A DNA stretch of 64,000 bases from Polymyxa betae (Eukaryota; Endomyxa; Phytomyxea; Plasmodiophorida; Plasmodiophoridae): the NCBI GenBank assembly GCA_003693705.1, contig RBZT01000373.1, positions 62,001 through 126,000 on the forward strand. The letters are read 5' to 3'. The notes under the pieces are model-generated. The model had not been told where the DNA came from. It searched no databases and worked only from the letters and a program-made list of their open reading frames with translations. The position numbers and the translations under genes were made by a program. Shown in pieces: positions 13,298 to 22,983 of this stretch. The first letter of the stretch is position 1, and each line of letters begins with the position of its first letter.

Positions 13298-14790
13298 TTA
13301 TGTTTTGGACAGAATCTGGCTTGAACAAATATCATACAACCTAGAAGCGACCTGTGCCCAGCGATCCCGTTCTTCGCTAATTTGAGACATGGCAACTTCC
13401 TGTGCCATTAACCGTGCTTGTCGTTCACTTTCTTCGTTGGCGACTGATTTAAGTTCCACTTGGTGCTCAGCGCGAACGTACTTCAAATGTGACAGTAATG
13501 CTCCAGGAATCGTAATATTAGTAGATCTTGATTCGTGTCCTAATACATTGCTGAGAATACACACAAGGAAAAATTTTGTGATGGCTTACTTTCTGGGAAT
13601 TTCTGCAACTGCTCGATTTGTTGTGCATTACAGAAGCCGCTAACGAGAACGCCGTTCACCAAGCTTTCCTTAGCAAACTGGAACATGACAAGGCGGTAAT
13701 GATTTCTTGGATGGCTGATATTTCGCAACGTATGAATACATTGGCAAGAAAATAAGTCCCAGATTTTAACGGAGTCGTTCAAATCAGCAGATGCCATTAA
13801 GCATGCGTCGAAATTTAGCGCTAGCGAGGTGATACTAGATGAATGAGCTGCAGAAGTGTCCAGCAGAGTGGTAATCTGGGAGGACTCGGAAAGCGACGCT
13901 GCTGAATGCAGAAGGCGTGTACGGTAGATTTGCCCATTGACAGTGCCGACACAGAAGAATGCTTCAGCAGGATCGACAATGATTGAAGTGATTCCGCTGT
14001 TATACTCGAATACGAAATCAGGCTCAGCCTTTCCTACAGACCACAGCCCTGGCAAAATGTTAGCATTTGCATAGCAATGTGGAGAATTAACAGGAGGGAA
14101 AAGCAGACCATGAAAACGCAAATGTTAATGAATAATACAAAAGTGGTAAAAAAGCAATGCCTTACTGCAGGTGCGATCCAGGGATCCAGTTAGAAAGCGA
14201 TTGGAAATAGGGAAGGCGGCGGCGACATTAACTGGAAGGTGGTGGCCGACACAACGCACCATAGGCTGCGAGATGCTGCCCAGGAGGCATGACAGGAGCA
14301 CGCCGACATCGTAGACAGCGACAATTGAATCAGCCGATGAAGTAATTAGCGAAAATCCATCAGCTGAAAACGTTAGCGATCGTATTTCCTTTAGATGAGG
14401 CTGAAAGGCAGCCAGCATTGAACCCGATTCTAAAGACCATACATGGACAAATCCGTTTTGAGATCCGACAGCGATTAATGTGCCATCTGGAGAAACAGCC
14501 AAAGAAGTCGGAGATTCCGGTAATGAGCAATGTAATAATTGTTTCATATTGGACAATTCAAGAATCACTAAAGAGCGACGACCTTCAGGACAAAGTGCAA
14601 CACATGGCTGAAAGGCATTCGTAACGAATGCTGCTACAAGGGATGCAGTCCATCCTGACCGTCCTTGACTCGACGGGGCTGACTTCGAATGTCGAAGGCT
14701 ACCAGAGGCTGAGTCCCACTGATCTAGGGCGCCACAAGACGCGATGGCCAAAACATTTTCCATTCTTGGACCACGAAAGAATATCGTCAT
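13298..14790 (-). CDS. WDR18: WDR18/IPI3, Rix1-complex WD40 protein
   Basis: WDR18/Ipi3 belongs to the Rix1 (PELP1-TEX10-WDR18) complex that matures pre-60S ribosomal particles in the nucleus. The start is MTIFFRGPRMENVLAIASCG. WD40 blades follow (PTSLAVSPDGTLIAVGSQNG, IRSLTFSADGFSLITSSAD, LTGSLDRTCRLWSVG, TSLALNFDACLMASADLNDS, VKIWDLFSCQCIHTLRNISH), then the helical C-terminal tail characteristic of WDR18 (EVAMSQISEERDRWAQVASR). Introns rejoin the frame at LDRTC|RLWS (about 14060-14165) and KFPE|RHES (about 13540-13580). It starts 74 bp downstream of the TMX-like gene's stop, in the same frame as that gene's penultimate exon. Confidence 0.82.
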
Positions 14791-14864
14791 TGCTGAAAAA
14801 TTCCCGTAGCGGACCCCGCAGATTTTTTTGAAAAAATTCGAAAGCTTTCGGAATTCGCTCAGAT

Positions 14865-15822
14865 TCACGTCACATTTCTGTATAAAGCATATAATACAAT
14901 GAAGGTTTTTACTACATGGACTTGATTTAATTGACCTTCTTTGCCTTCTGAACAGACTGTCGGCGGGATTTGGTGGCCGACAAGAAAATAACAGTGCTAA
15001 CAACCAACCCTGTAATAAACCTGCAAGTTTTGTCACATTGAGATTCACGGATGCTTAAAATTGGAAAATTACCCGGCAACCAGGATCGAAAGAGAAGCTA
15101 GTGAATGGTCGGTGAACAGTTTTTCGACGTCCAGCGCGAGAGCCTTGATTTCTAAACACATATTTAACTCATCAGCGGATACTACATGATCCCAAGCATA
15201 CCATCTTGGAAAGCATTAGCCACACCAGGCGGTTTAGGTGCCAAGTTCTTGGTCGCCTTCTTGTAGCCTCCATTGATAAATTTCTCAAATTCGACAACGG
15301 TTCGTGCGCCCATGTAATCATACATCATTCCCTTTTTGAAAAAAGTAATAGTTGGGTATCCCTTGACATCAAACCGCTTGCAAATATCTGAAAACAAGGA
15401 TTAGAGAACGAATGTCAAACTCCAGTGTACATTACCTCTGTGCTCATCGCAATTAACATTGCCGATATTGGCAACCGGAGACCCGATATCTCCTTTTGTC
15501 TTCGCGTCCAGTTGGCTTTGGGCCAAGTTTTCCCATTCCTAATAATGCATGATAAGCGCCCGGAATCGCAACAGCGCAAATCCACTGACTTGGGTCATTT
15601 TCTTGCAGTGGCCACACCAGGGAGCATAGAATCTGCATCATTTTTACTTAACAAATAGAAAATATATGGGCATAGACGGCAGTACCTAATGAGCCAGTCG
15701 CCCGTCGTCGCCCCGGTACCGATCTGGGTCTGAGACTCGAAGTTTTCAGACGTCAGTTCGACGACGTGGCCAGCGAAGGAGACAGCGACCAGACAGGCCA
15801 ACAGAGAAACCAATCGCATCAT
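14865..15822 (-). CDS. TMX-type membrane thioredoxin, CGHC (paralog 1)
   Basis: TMX proteins are ER membrane disulfide oxidoreductases. The start MMRLVSLLACLVAVSFAGH is a signal peptide. The thioredoxin domain begins HVVELTSENFES, has the PDI-type active site FYAPWCGHCKKMTQ and the cis-Pro block FDVKGYPTITFFKKG. After it come EIKALALDVEKLFTDHSLA, a transmembrane segment (ILVAGLLQGWLLALLF) and a short basic cytosolic tail ending RRQRRNVT. Six or seven short exons with clean joins, for example WLI|RFYAPWC and EHR|DICKRF. Length is about 210 residues. A paralog with the same intron positions lies at 56239-57061 on the other strand. The last intron (GTCAATT...TATACAG) removes an open frame that would otherwise read on into WDR18. 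Confidence 0.85.
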
Positions 15823-17054
15823 CTTGAATATAGAATGAAGGTAGAAGAGGCCTATAGGGCTGAGCCAGTCGCCTCTCTTTGCATAAGTCGGTAACGTATC
15901 ACGGTGATCGACGCTCGGAAACGACCACAAGAGCGTGACCCTGGGCCCGCCTCTCTGCTGACGTGGCGATGCCAATCAACCCGATTTTGTCCCAACTTGC
16001 TACCTATCATAATTCGGCTGCAATTTTCAAGGCTGAAGAGACAACATTGACTGACCCGTTTTGGTTCAAATAATACTAATTTCCATAAAGAAATTGTTTT
16101 TTTTTTTGAAGCAAGTTTGGTACTAACTGCAAATGCAAGCGGACGTTTCAATTTCAAGGAATATGCTAACCCAATAATGTGTCTTACATCCTTTGAAAAT
16201 CGCTTGCTTCAAGTTGCATACTAAAACTTTTGATAGCAATGAAGGTAAGGGAAGTCTTAGAAATCTTGATTGACACGTGTGTTGTTGAGTTTTTCAAAAA
16301 GCTCACAAAGGATGGTGTATTGCTACGGGCAAAAGATCTCTGAAGAGAACAACCTGCTACAGTATCTGGTACATGCTAAACGTAACCAGGAAGTACAGAT
16401 GAGCTTTGTTGACAAAATTCTGTTGCCATTTTATGAGCCCTTGGGTATTCAGAAATTAACATGTTTCGCCATCAAACAACAATTTATGCTTTAGACATTA
16501 AACAACAATTTATATTTGAGATAATTCGGCTATCATCTGGCTGCAACGGTAGCCACGAGGAACCTCACATTAGCTAATGAATGGCCTTGGCTTAAATTGG
16601 TTATTTCTAATTCGTTGATTTTTATCAACAGGCGGCGCTGAATCTCAAACGCTTCGCCGATACTCAGGCATAGCCTCAGCGATGCTCCTACTCTTCCAGT
16701 TTCTGAGCGATGATTATTTCACCCATAATGGATGGCCTTGCTTGTCGAGCACTATCTCCAGGTCTGCACGACGAGGATAGCGGATTCATTGACGGCAGAA
16801 TTTACCTATCTGGCTGTGTCCATTGATGATTGGCGATTGTGATCGAACTTGACCACTTACGATGTGAGATGAGCAATCTTCTCCAAGTTGTAGATGAAGC
16901 GGCTGCGCTTTCAAGAACATCTCAGATCACCACTTCACCCTGTAACATTTGACAACGCGGCGATGCCTCTTGAGGGGTCTCTGTGACTTCATCATTTATT
17001 CTGATGTCTTGTTCTATCGCAAGTAGGGTTCTGACGTCATGATCAGATTAACCC
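15823..17054. other. Intergenic; one weak plus-strand ORF
   Basis: About 1.2 kb without a supported gene. It must hold the promoters of the TMX-like gene (minus) and of the MGCGSSK gene (plus). A 74-codon plus-strand frame at 16270-16494 and an overlapping frame from an ATG near 16240 show no domain. The direct repeat 'aaacaacaatttat' occurs twice near 16475-16510. No RNA gene was recognised. Confidence 0.35.
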
Positions 17055-18936
17055 ATGGGTTGTGGTTCGTCCAAGATTTCCCATCAAGATCTGCCCCATG
17101 ATGAGGTGCAGCAGGAGCCAATTCAGATTTCGCCATCTATGGCTGCAAAGCCTAGCTTCATTGCTGGTGAAGCAACGACCATACAACCCATCAACGAAAC
17201 CCGTCAGCTGGTTGACGAAACCCAGGGTATAACGGACCCAACTGTTAACAAGCCCGAAACACTGGAAACAGCAACCAAAGACTTGAATGACTTGGGCAAT
17301 ATGATGGTTGTGAAGATTTCCGATTTGGATCATCCTTTGGCTATAGTCATAAAGCATCTCTCGGCCAAGATCCCACTTGTTATTCAAAACAATTCTTCTG
17401 TTTCTCAACAGTACATTGCAGAGGTTAATGAAATAGGCCATGACATGGCCCTGATTAAGTATTTATGTGCACGTTGGCACGTTTCGTTATTACATCAAGG
17501 AGTTATCAATGCTGTTGTCGATGAATGGATTTGCGATACGATATTTCATTTCTTACCTGGTCTCAAGGCCATCAATCTGAAATGGACGCCAGCTACACCA
17601 GGATCTCTGCAGTATTCACGATGGTAATGGGGGATCAGCTTTCATTGTAGTACATCAATAAGCGTATGAATGATAGGAGATTAGGCAGCGCTGTAACCTT
17701 TATAACTTCATATATTGACAAAATTGCAAATGTATTACAAGAATCGTCGCATCTTTGCAATAGTGAAATCTCTCTTGCTGATTTATTAGCTGCTGCATGT
17801 GTAAAGCCCATAATACAACAGCGGTACATTTTCAATCGTTTGGGGCTGGATCGCTTGGATAGTTGGCTCGACAGTGTCAACATACTGCCTGACAACGGAA
17901 TGTGAGGAGCAATCATCAAAAATATTTGGCATCTTTATGATTGTGCTTAGTTGCAGATATGCTCTAGTATTATCTGATTCAGACCAAAGCAAAAGACTTT
18001 TTGATTGGGCTACTTTAAACCGACCAAATGCTTTATTCCTGTTTAACGATGTTTTCTCTGACCTAAGCGATATTTCGTTGAAACAGCTGCCAGCATTATT
18101 ATCATGCTCGGTTCGTGGCTCATTTGATTTCAAAAAGTCGTTATTGAGCCAACTTTCTTGCATAGGATGAAGGCAGAATAGACTCGATTCAAGATCTGAC
18201 AGAAATCCACTCGACATTACAAAAAAGTTGTTTTGAAACAGAAAGAGTTGGGAAGCCAAACAATCAACCTGAGTCGGCAGAGAATCGGGTGATCCTTTAC
18301 GTCTGCCCTATATGTAATTCTTTAGACTGTATAAGCCCTGATCAAGTCGCTTTAGTACTGTTTGAACCATATTTGGACATTCGAATTGATGCCCACTCAA
18401 ATGCAAGCAAGCAATTGGTGTATTTTCAAGATCAGCTCGTCAGTTTATCAGAAACGTATGATTAAATCGGATATCGAAGTTTACGTCTAACTGTCCTCAG
18501 GCCAGCTATTTTGAGGTATTTAACTGGAAGCCGAAACGAACCTGCGAGTTTGACCGCAATTGAAATGGCAATAATTGACGAAAACTTGACTCTAATTTCT
18601 CAACGAATTGTTCCGGTTGTGAACGACTTTATCCATGGCTCAAAGTCAGTGCTGTAAGAGACAATGTTAATGGCTTTACGAATGTTTGGCAGGGCGAACC
18701 GTCTGTTAGAACTCTCCTTGGAGAGCACCTTAGCGACTCTGCAGCCTATTCATGGCGCCATTCATAGAGCTGATCGTAATTACTTGGCAGCTATCTCATT
18801 TTGTTTGCGACGAAGTCAGAACATCCAGCAGTTAAGCTCAAGAATGCAGAATCTAATAGATGAATGGTTGGAGCCTGTACGACAAACGACAGCATCAAAT
18901 TTGCTAGCTTTATTATTTTGGCGAAATCCTCTTTAA
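17055..18936 (+). CDS. Unrecognised protein with MGCGSSK dual-lipidation N terminus
   Basis: Six exons join in frame: 17055 to about 17624 (to the GTAATG site), then from about 17678, then about 17930-18120, 18170-18460, 18503-18655 and 18706-18936. The product is about 510 residues. The N terminus MGCGSSK is a textbook N-myristoylation site (Gly2, Ser6, Lys7) with a neighbouring Cys3 for palmitoylation, so a membrane anchor is predicted. The rest is mostly helical. The stretch ISLADLLAAACVKPII resembles the S/T-x-x-D N-capping box region of GST C-terminal domains. A later block (LYVCPICNSLDCISPDQV) has a CxxC pair but no clear zinc finger. I do not recognise the family; a divergent GST-fold or tRNA-synthetase-cofactor-like scaffold is only a guess. 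Confidence 0.7.
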
Positions 18937-19119
18937 AATAATCCACTCACTTAAGACAAACAACAGAACACTTGCTGAAGATATTCCTCAGATCGGCAGG
19001 TTTCTTTCCAAGTTTCATTTGCTGAAGCAAATGGCCAGCATAAACGTAAATAGTGAAAGATATGGTGGACATGGGCAATGAGAATTTCATCGAATTTTTG
19101 AAATCCCTACACACATATG

Positions 19120-20394
19120 TCAGCATATAACAGCATTAGACCACCAAATTATCCCATACTCGTTCAACAAGCACATTAAAATAATAGTTTGTGTGCTGTT
19201 TTTAGCAGCATTATACGACCGGCTGAACATAGCGCTTGCATAAGTAGTAATACCCATAGCAGAAAACACAGACAGCGACCGAACTAACACCAACGCCACA
19301 GCTATGACGAAGAAGGCGTATGTACCGTCATCGTAAAATCTAACAGCGATGGGCCCCCATTTTTGGGCTTCTGAATTGGATAAAGCCACAATAAGAACGA
19401 TCGGGAAGACGACCATACTTTGAAAAAAATTGGCTTCGGCCATGACGTCGATCGTTTCATTAGTATGCTTGACGTTAACCATTAGCTTCTGCTGCAGAAC
19501 ACCTAATAAGGCGACCAAGAAGCAGCTGCATAAAGTAAGTGAGTAACCAAGCATAAATTTGGAGAAATCATCTTTGCTCGAGTCCGACTGCTCAAATAAG
19601 GCACAGCCTACTGTCGATATAAGCATCAAGCCAACGGCAAGCCAATGCTCGAGCAGAAACATCTTCTTGACCACAATCTTCGACAGAAACACACTGAAAA
19701 TGATACCGGATCCTTTCAGAACATTGTAAATGCTTCCACTAAGTTCCTTCAAACTGAGCGATTGCAAGACAAGGTGCACAGCATCGATAGCACCGAGAAT
19801 CAGATAAGCGCGGAATCGCGGTCCAAATGGTTGCGAGCTACTGCCAACGCCTTTTCGACGCTTCCACCAGAGCGTTCCCATCCAGATACAGAAATTCAAG
19901 ATGAAAGACAAACCTTGCAATAACATCACGAGAAATGTGAATTTGCAATCCTCATGCTGAATTTTTTTGATACAAAATGTAGAGCTGGTACTGAGGACGA
20001 GACTCATCGAACAAAAGAAAACCAAGATCATTAAGCGTTTCAACCGATCAGCTTTGGTCGTATTTGACTTCTCAGTATCGAGGCGCAGAAGCAGGGCGTT
20101 ACAGGCTTCATTGAATTCGAACAAGAGTCGATCCAGAGTGGTATCCTTCTCATCGAGATACAGATTCGTATCGCCAGCAGATCCGACAGTATACGTGTCG
20201 ATTATCGCCACAAGCTGAGCGACTTGTTTTCGGTTTTGATGGACAAAATGGGTGAGATTGGACCGCTTATAACAAGCGATATCAACATCCCTCATCCAAT
20301 CGATGCATTGACGAATTGACGAGATCAGACCTTGAACAATATCATCGTAAGACGATGACTTGAGGGTGGTGGCGTCGATATGAGGAATTGGCAT
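19120..20394 (-). CDS. SLC35/DMT-superfamily transporter
   Basis: A single open frame of 424 residues. The first ~130 residues are soluble and helical. About ten hydrophobic segments follow, with the drug/metabolite transporter hallmark YNVLKGSGIIFSVFLSKIVV and the following helix HWLAVGLMLISTVGCALFEQ, as in the SLC35F and CRT-like subfamilies. These move nucleotide sugars or other small metabolites across Golgi, lysosome or plastid membranes; the substrate cannot be read from sequence. The final ~30 residues lack a typical last helix, so a 3' intron may be missed. It is convergent with the MGCGSSK gene (183 bp apart). Confidence 0.75.
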   Translation of the reverse strand: MPIPHIDATTLKSSSYDDIVQGLISSIRQCIDWMRDVDIACYKRSNLTHFVHQNRKQVAQLVAIIDTYTVGSAGDTNLYLDEKDTTLDRLLFEFNEACNALLLRLDTEKSNTTKADRLKRLMILVFFCSMSLVLSTSSTFCIKKIQHEDCKFTFLVMLLQGLSFILNFCIWMGTLWWKRRKGVGSSSQPFGPRFRAYLILGAIDAVHLVLQSLSLKELSGSIYNVLKGSGIIFSVFLSKIVVKKMFLLEHWLAVGLMLISTVGCALFEQSDSSKDDFSKFMLGYSLTLCSCFLVALLGVLQQKLMVNVKHTNETIDVMAEANFFQSMVVFPIVLIVALSNSEAQKWGPIAVRFYDDGTYAFFVIAVALVLVRSLSVFSAMGITTYASAMFSRSYNAAKNSTQTIILMCLLNEYGIIWWSNAVIC

Positions 20395-20793
20395 TCTGAA
20401 CCAGGGAAAAAATCTGATTTTCAGAATGCTGATTGAGGAAACTCCAATCAGACATTTTTAGACCTGCAGGAAGTCCGTCACGGATTTCATGTTCCAATCA
20501 TGTCATGGACGTTTTCTTCTTTTGGAGATTTTTTTCAGGGCTGACGGGCGATGGCCCATATAAAAGTTTCATACGTTCGAAGTGTTATTTAAGAGCATGG
20601 ATTTATGACGGTATCATTTGAGTGCCAATATAATCTCTCCTTTGAATGGGGTGATTCGACATCAAATTGGTTTGATTCTTGATGCCTTTTATGACATTAC
20701 ATGCTGGGCATTTGCGGAATTGACTAGGATTTTAGATCCACTTGAGAATAAATAAAAAGAAATTATTAGTGATGCCAAAAGACGATAGACCAA
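20395..20793. other. Intergenic, nothing recognised
   Basis: About 400 bases between the SLC35-like start and the AAA ATPase stop on the same strand. It should contain the SLC35-like promoter. A short plus-strand frame at 20433-20621 has no features. Confidence 0.35.
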
Positions 20794-22412
20794 TCAAAAA
20801 CTGAGTCCCGAAAGCCGAGCCTTGAGAGACTCTTCATATACTTCACGAGGAGGTGCAGACGCCGTGACAGTGGTAAGTGCAGCTCTATCTTGAATCATTT
20901 TGGAACCCCATGATCGTTCAGCATGAGCACAGACATCGCGAATATCCCGGCCCGTTAAATTATCGGATTTCAAAGCTAAATGATAGCGATCATCATCAGT
21001 CAGATGTTTGGCATAACGAGCAAATATTTTCGCTCTTTGAGTGACATCTGGGTCGTCAAACCGAACGACGACGTCAAAACGACTGAGTAAAGCTGGGTCC
21101 AAGTCCTTTTTCCTGTTCGTAGCAGCAATGATAAGACTATTCCTTTTGGTAGACTCCAACCCGTCTATTCTCTGCAACAGAACAGACAGAATACGTCGGG
21201 AGGCTTCATGAATGTCCCTTTCTCGTGATGGAGCGACACTGTCTATCTCATCCATAAAGATAACAGTATCTCCAAGCTTATCGACAGCGTCGAATATCTT
21301 GGCTAATGTCTTTTCACTCTCGCCGTAATACATCGACATAATACTCTGTAGCGGGATAAATACCATTGGAAGTGAGCTCTGACTAGCAATTATCTTCGCA
21401 GCGCTTGTTTTACCGGTTCCTTTGCCACAGCAATTAAATAAGCATACAAACAATTCGCAAAGAAAGATTTCTACCTGGATTGCCTTCAAACAGAACCGCT
21501 TTCGGTTTGTTGCTTTCAGGACGAACTCTGGTCAGTTTCATAATTTCATCAAACATGTCAGAGTGCAGAGTCGAGTCAATAACGGTAGTCTTTATCTCCT
21601 GGGCTATACCCTCGCAGCCAGCTAAATCCGACCAATCCATCTTGGAGTTGGGCTGGTAGATGCGAACTCCTAACTGGTCGAGTTCGGAAGAAGTTTTCAT
21701 CAATGGAACATACGTCAACTCATAGGCCATGCAAATCGCATTAACTTCATCCAGCCGCCATTTCCCTTAATTCTTATTTAAAACTCACTGTTATGAGGAC
21801 AGCTATCGAAACATACCACGCTTTCTCAAATACAAACTTGGTGAAGACCCATGCCGAACTAAAATGATTTCTAAATTTCTTTCGGGGATGCTAAACATCA
21901 GCACAGGCCTAAAACACAGTCAATGCCTCTTGTAGAAACAAGTCGTGATTTCACACTTTCCAGACTTGGAATCCAAACGAGCAGATTCAGTGACTAACTG
22001 GCCGCCCAAGGCATCCAGCAGTGTCGTCAATATATCACTGCTATCAACAGCGCTCCCTGTATTCCACCATACATCAATGGTGTCATCTGGAAGCGACCTC
22101 CAAGATATCTTCGGCCACGAGCAGTTGTTGAATTTCTCACGAAGCTTGGCAACACGTTGGCTAAGCTCATTCATTGCCGAATCCCCGTCAATCAAACTAG
22201 CACGATTCAGTATGCGGGTAATATTTAGCATGATAGCCGTTCAACCTCATGGGAGCCATAGGCGCATGAGCGTAAGAGATTGGTGATAATGCAATGGCAG
22301 CTGGTGGGACGAAGGCCGCCAATTTTAGAGCAGCAGCCATTTTAGGTGCGGCGAAGCCGAAAGTTCGAGGCGAGGCGCGCCGAACCAACGCCCTCCAAAG
22401 GCGCCTAAACAT
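20794..22412 (-). CDS. AAA+ ATPase, probably mitochondrial
   Basis: AAA+ ATPases of the classic clade remodel or extract proteins. The start MFRRLWRALVRRASPRTFGF at 22412 is Arg-rich and without acids, a typical mitochondrial presequence, followed by a hydrophobic Ala/Pro segment. After the N-terminal domain comes WSDLAGCEGIAQEIK, Walker A across an intron (EGNPGTGKTSAAK), Walker B with IFMDEIDS, an Arg-finger segment (ASRRILSVLLQRIDGL), sensor 1 (IIAATNRKKDLDPALLSRFD) and the sensor-2 region LTGRDIRDVCAHAERSW. The single AAA domain and the DLAG...E start place it near the Msp1/katanin-like classic AAA families. Joins at APM|SLIDG, SGK|PVLMF and KRG|KWRLD are in frame. Its partner is unknown. 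Confidence 0.82.
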
Positions 22413-22983
22413 GAAGCAGATAAATGGGAGTTATGAATGTGAAAAGAAGGGAGGCCGCGCCATATGAACCATCAACAATCCATCTTCAAACATCTCTGTC
22501 AATGTTATTCGAGTGATCTTATTCATCCATAAAGCTTGCATTCAGTTGACGCAGAACCACTGCCGACATTGATAGATATGGTTGAGCAAGTTCCTGTGTC
22601 TCGACCTGCTTTGGATAGAGAAGTCCAGAAAGCTGCTTAGTGCTTACAATTGTCCATTCTTGAATGCGAGTCTACGATTTAGGTGTGTTTTTGAATGCTC
22701 GTTCTATAAACAAGGGTTACCGTTTAAAACCAGCTCGTCGTAATCGGCATGTCGGTATGAATTTGGCAGTGGTAGGGATGTTGAATACTCCAAGCAAACT
22801 TTCCAGAACAGACCATCTTGACTGCACTTCTGAATAAATGAAAGGAGGATGTCACCCCAAGCCCATCCTTACTGTCCGAAGCCTGGTTATTAGATGTCGC
22901 TAATGCTTCAGTGGTCAATTGAGCTTCCTTACATTTCATTCCCAGCTTGTTGGTATCTTTAATTATTATTCATTCCCAACTGT
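22413..22983. other. Intergenic, nothing supported
   Basis: About 570 bases between the AAA ATPase start and the 7TM-RGS stop, holding the AAA promoter. A minus-strand frame of 71 codons at 22724-22939 has no initiator in good context and no domain. Confidence 0.35.

Noticed and set aside
15177-15197. A 20-nt intron in TMX paralog 1 (GTATGCTTGGGATCATGTAG), with a like one in paralog 2
   Set aside because: At first they seemed conserved, but longer introns of about 50-54 nt from the same donors restore a better frame (EIKALAL and GLKALSL blocks), so the 20-nt versions are not needed.
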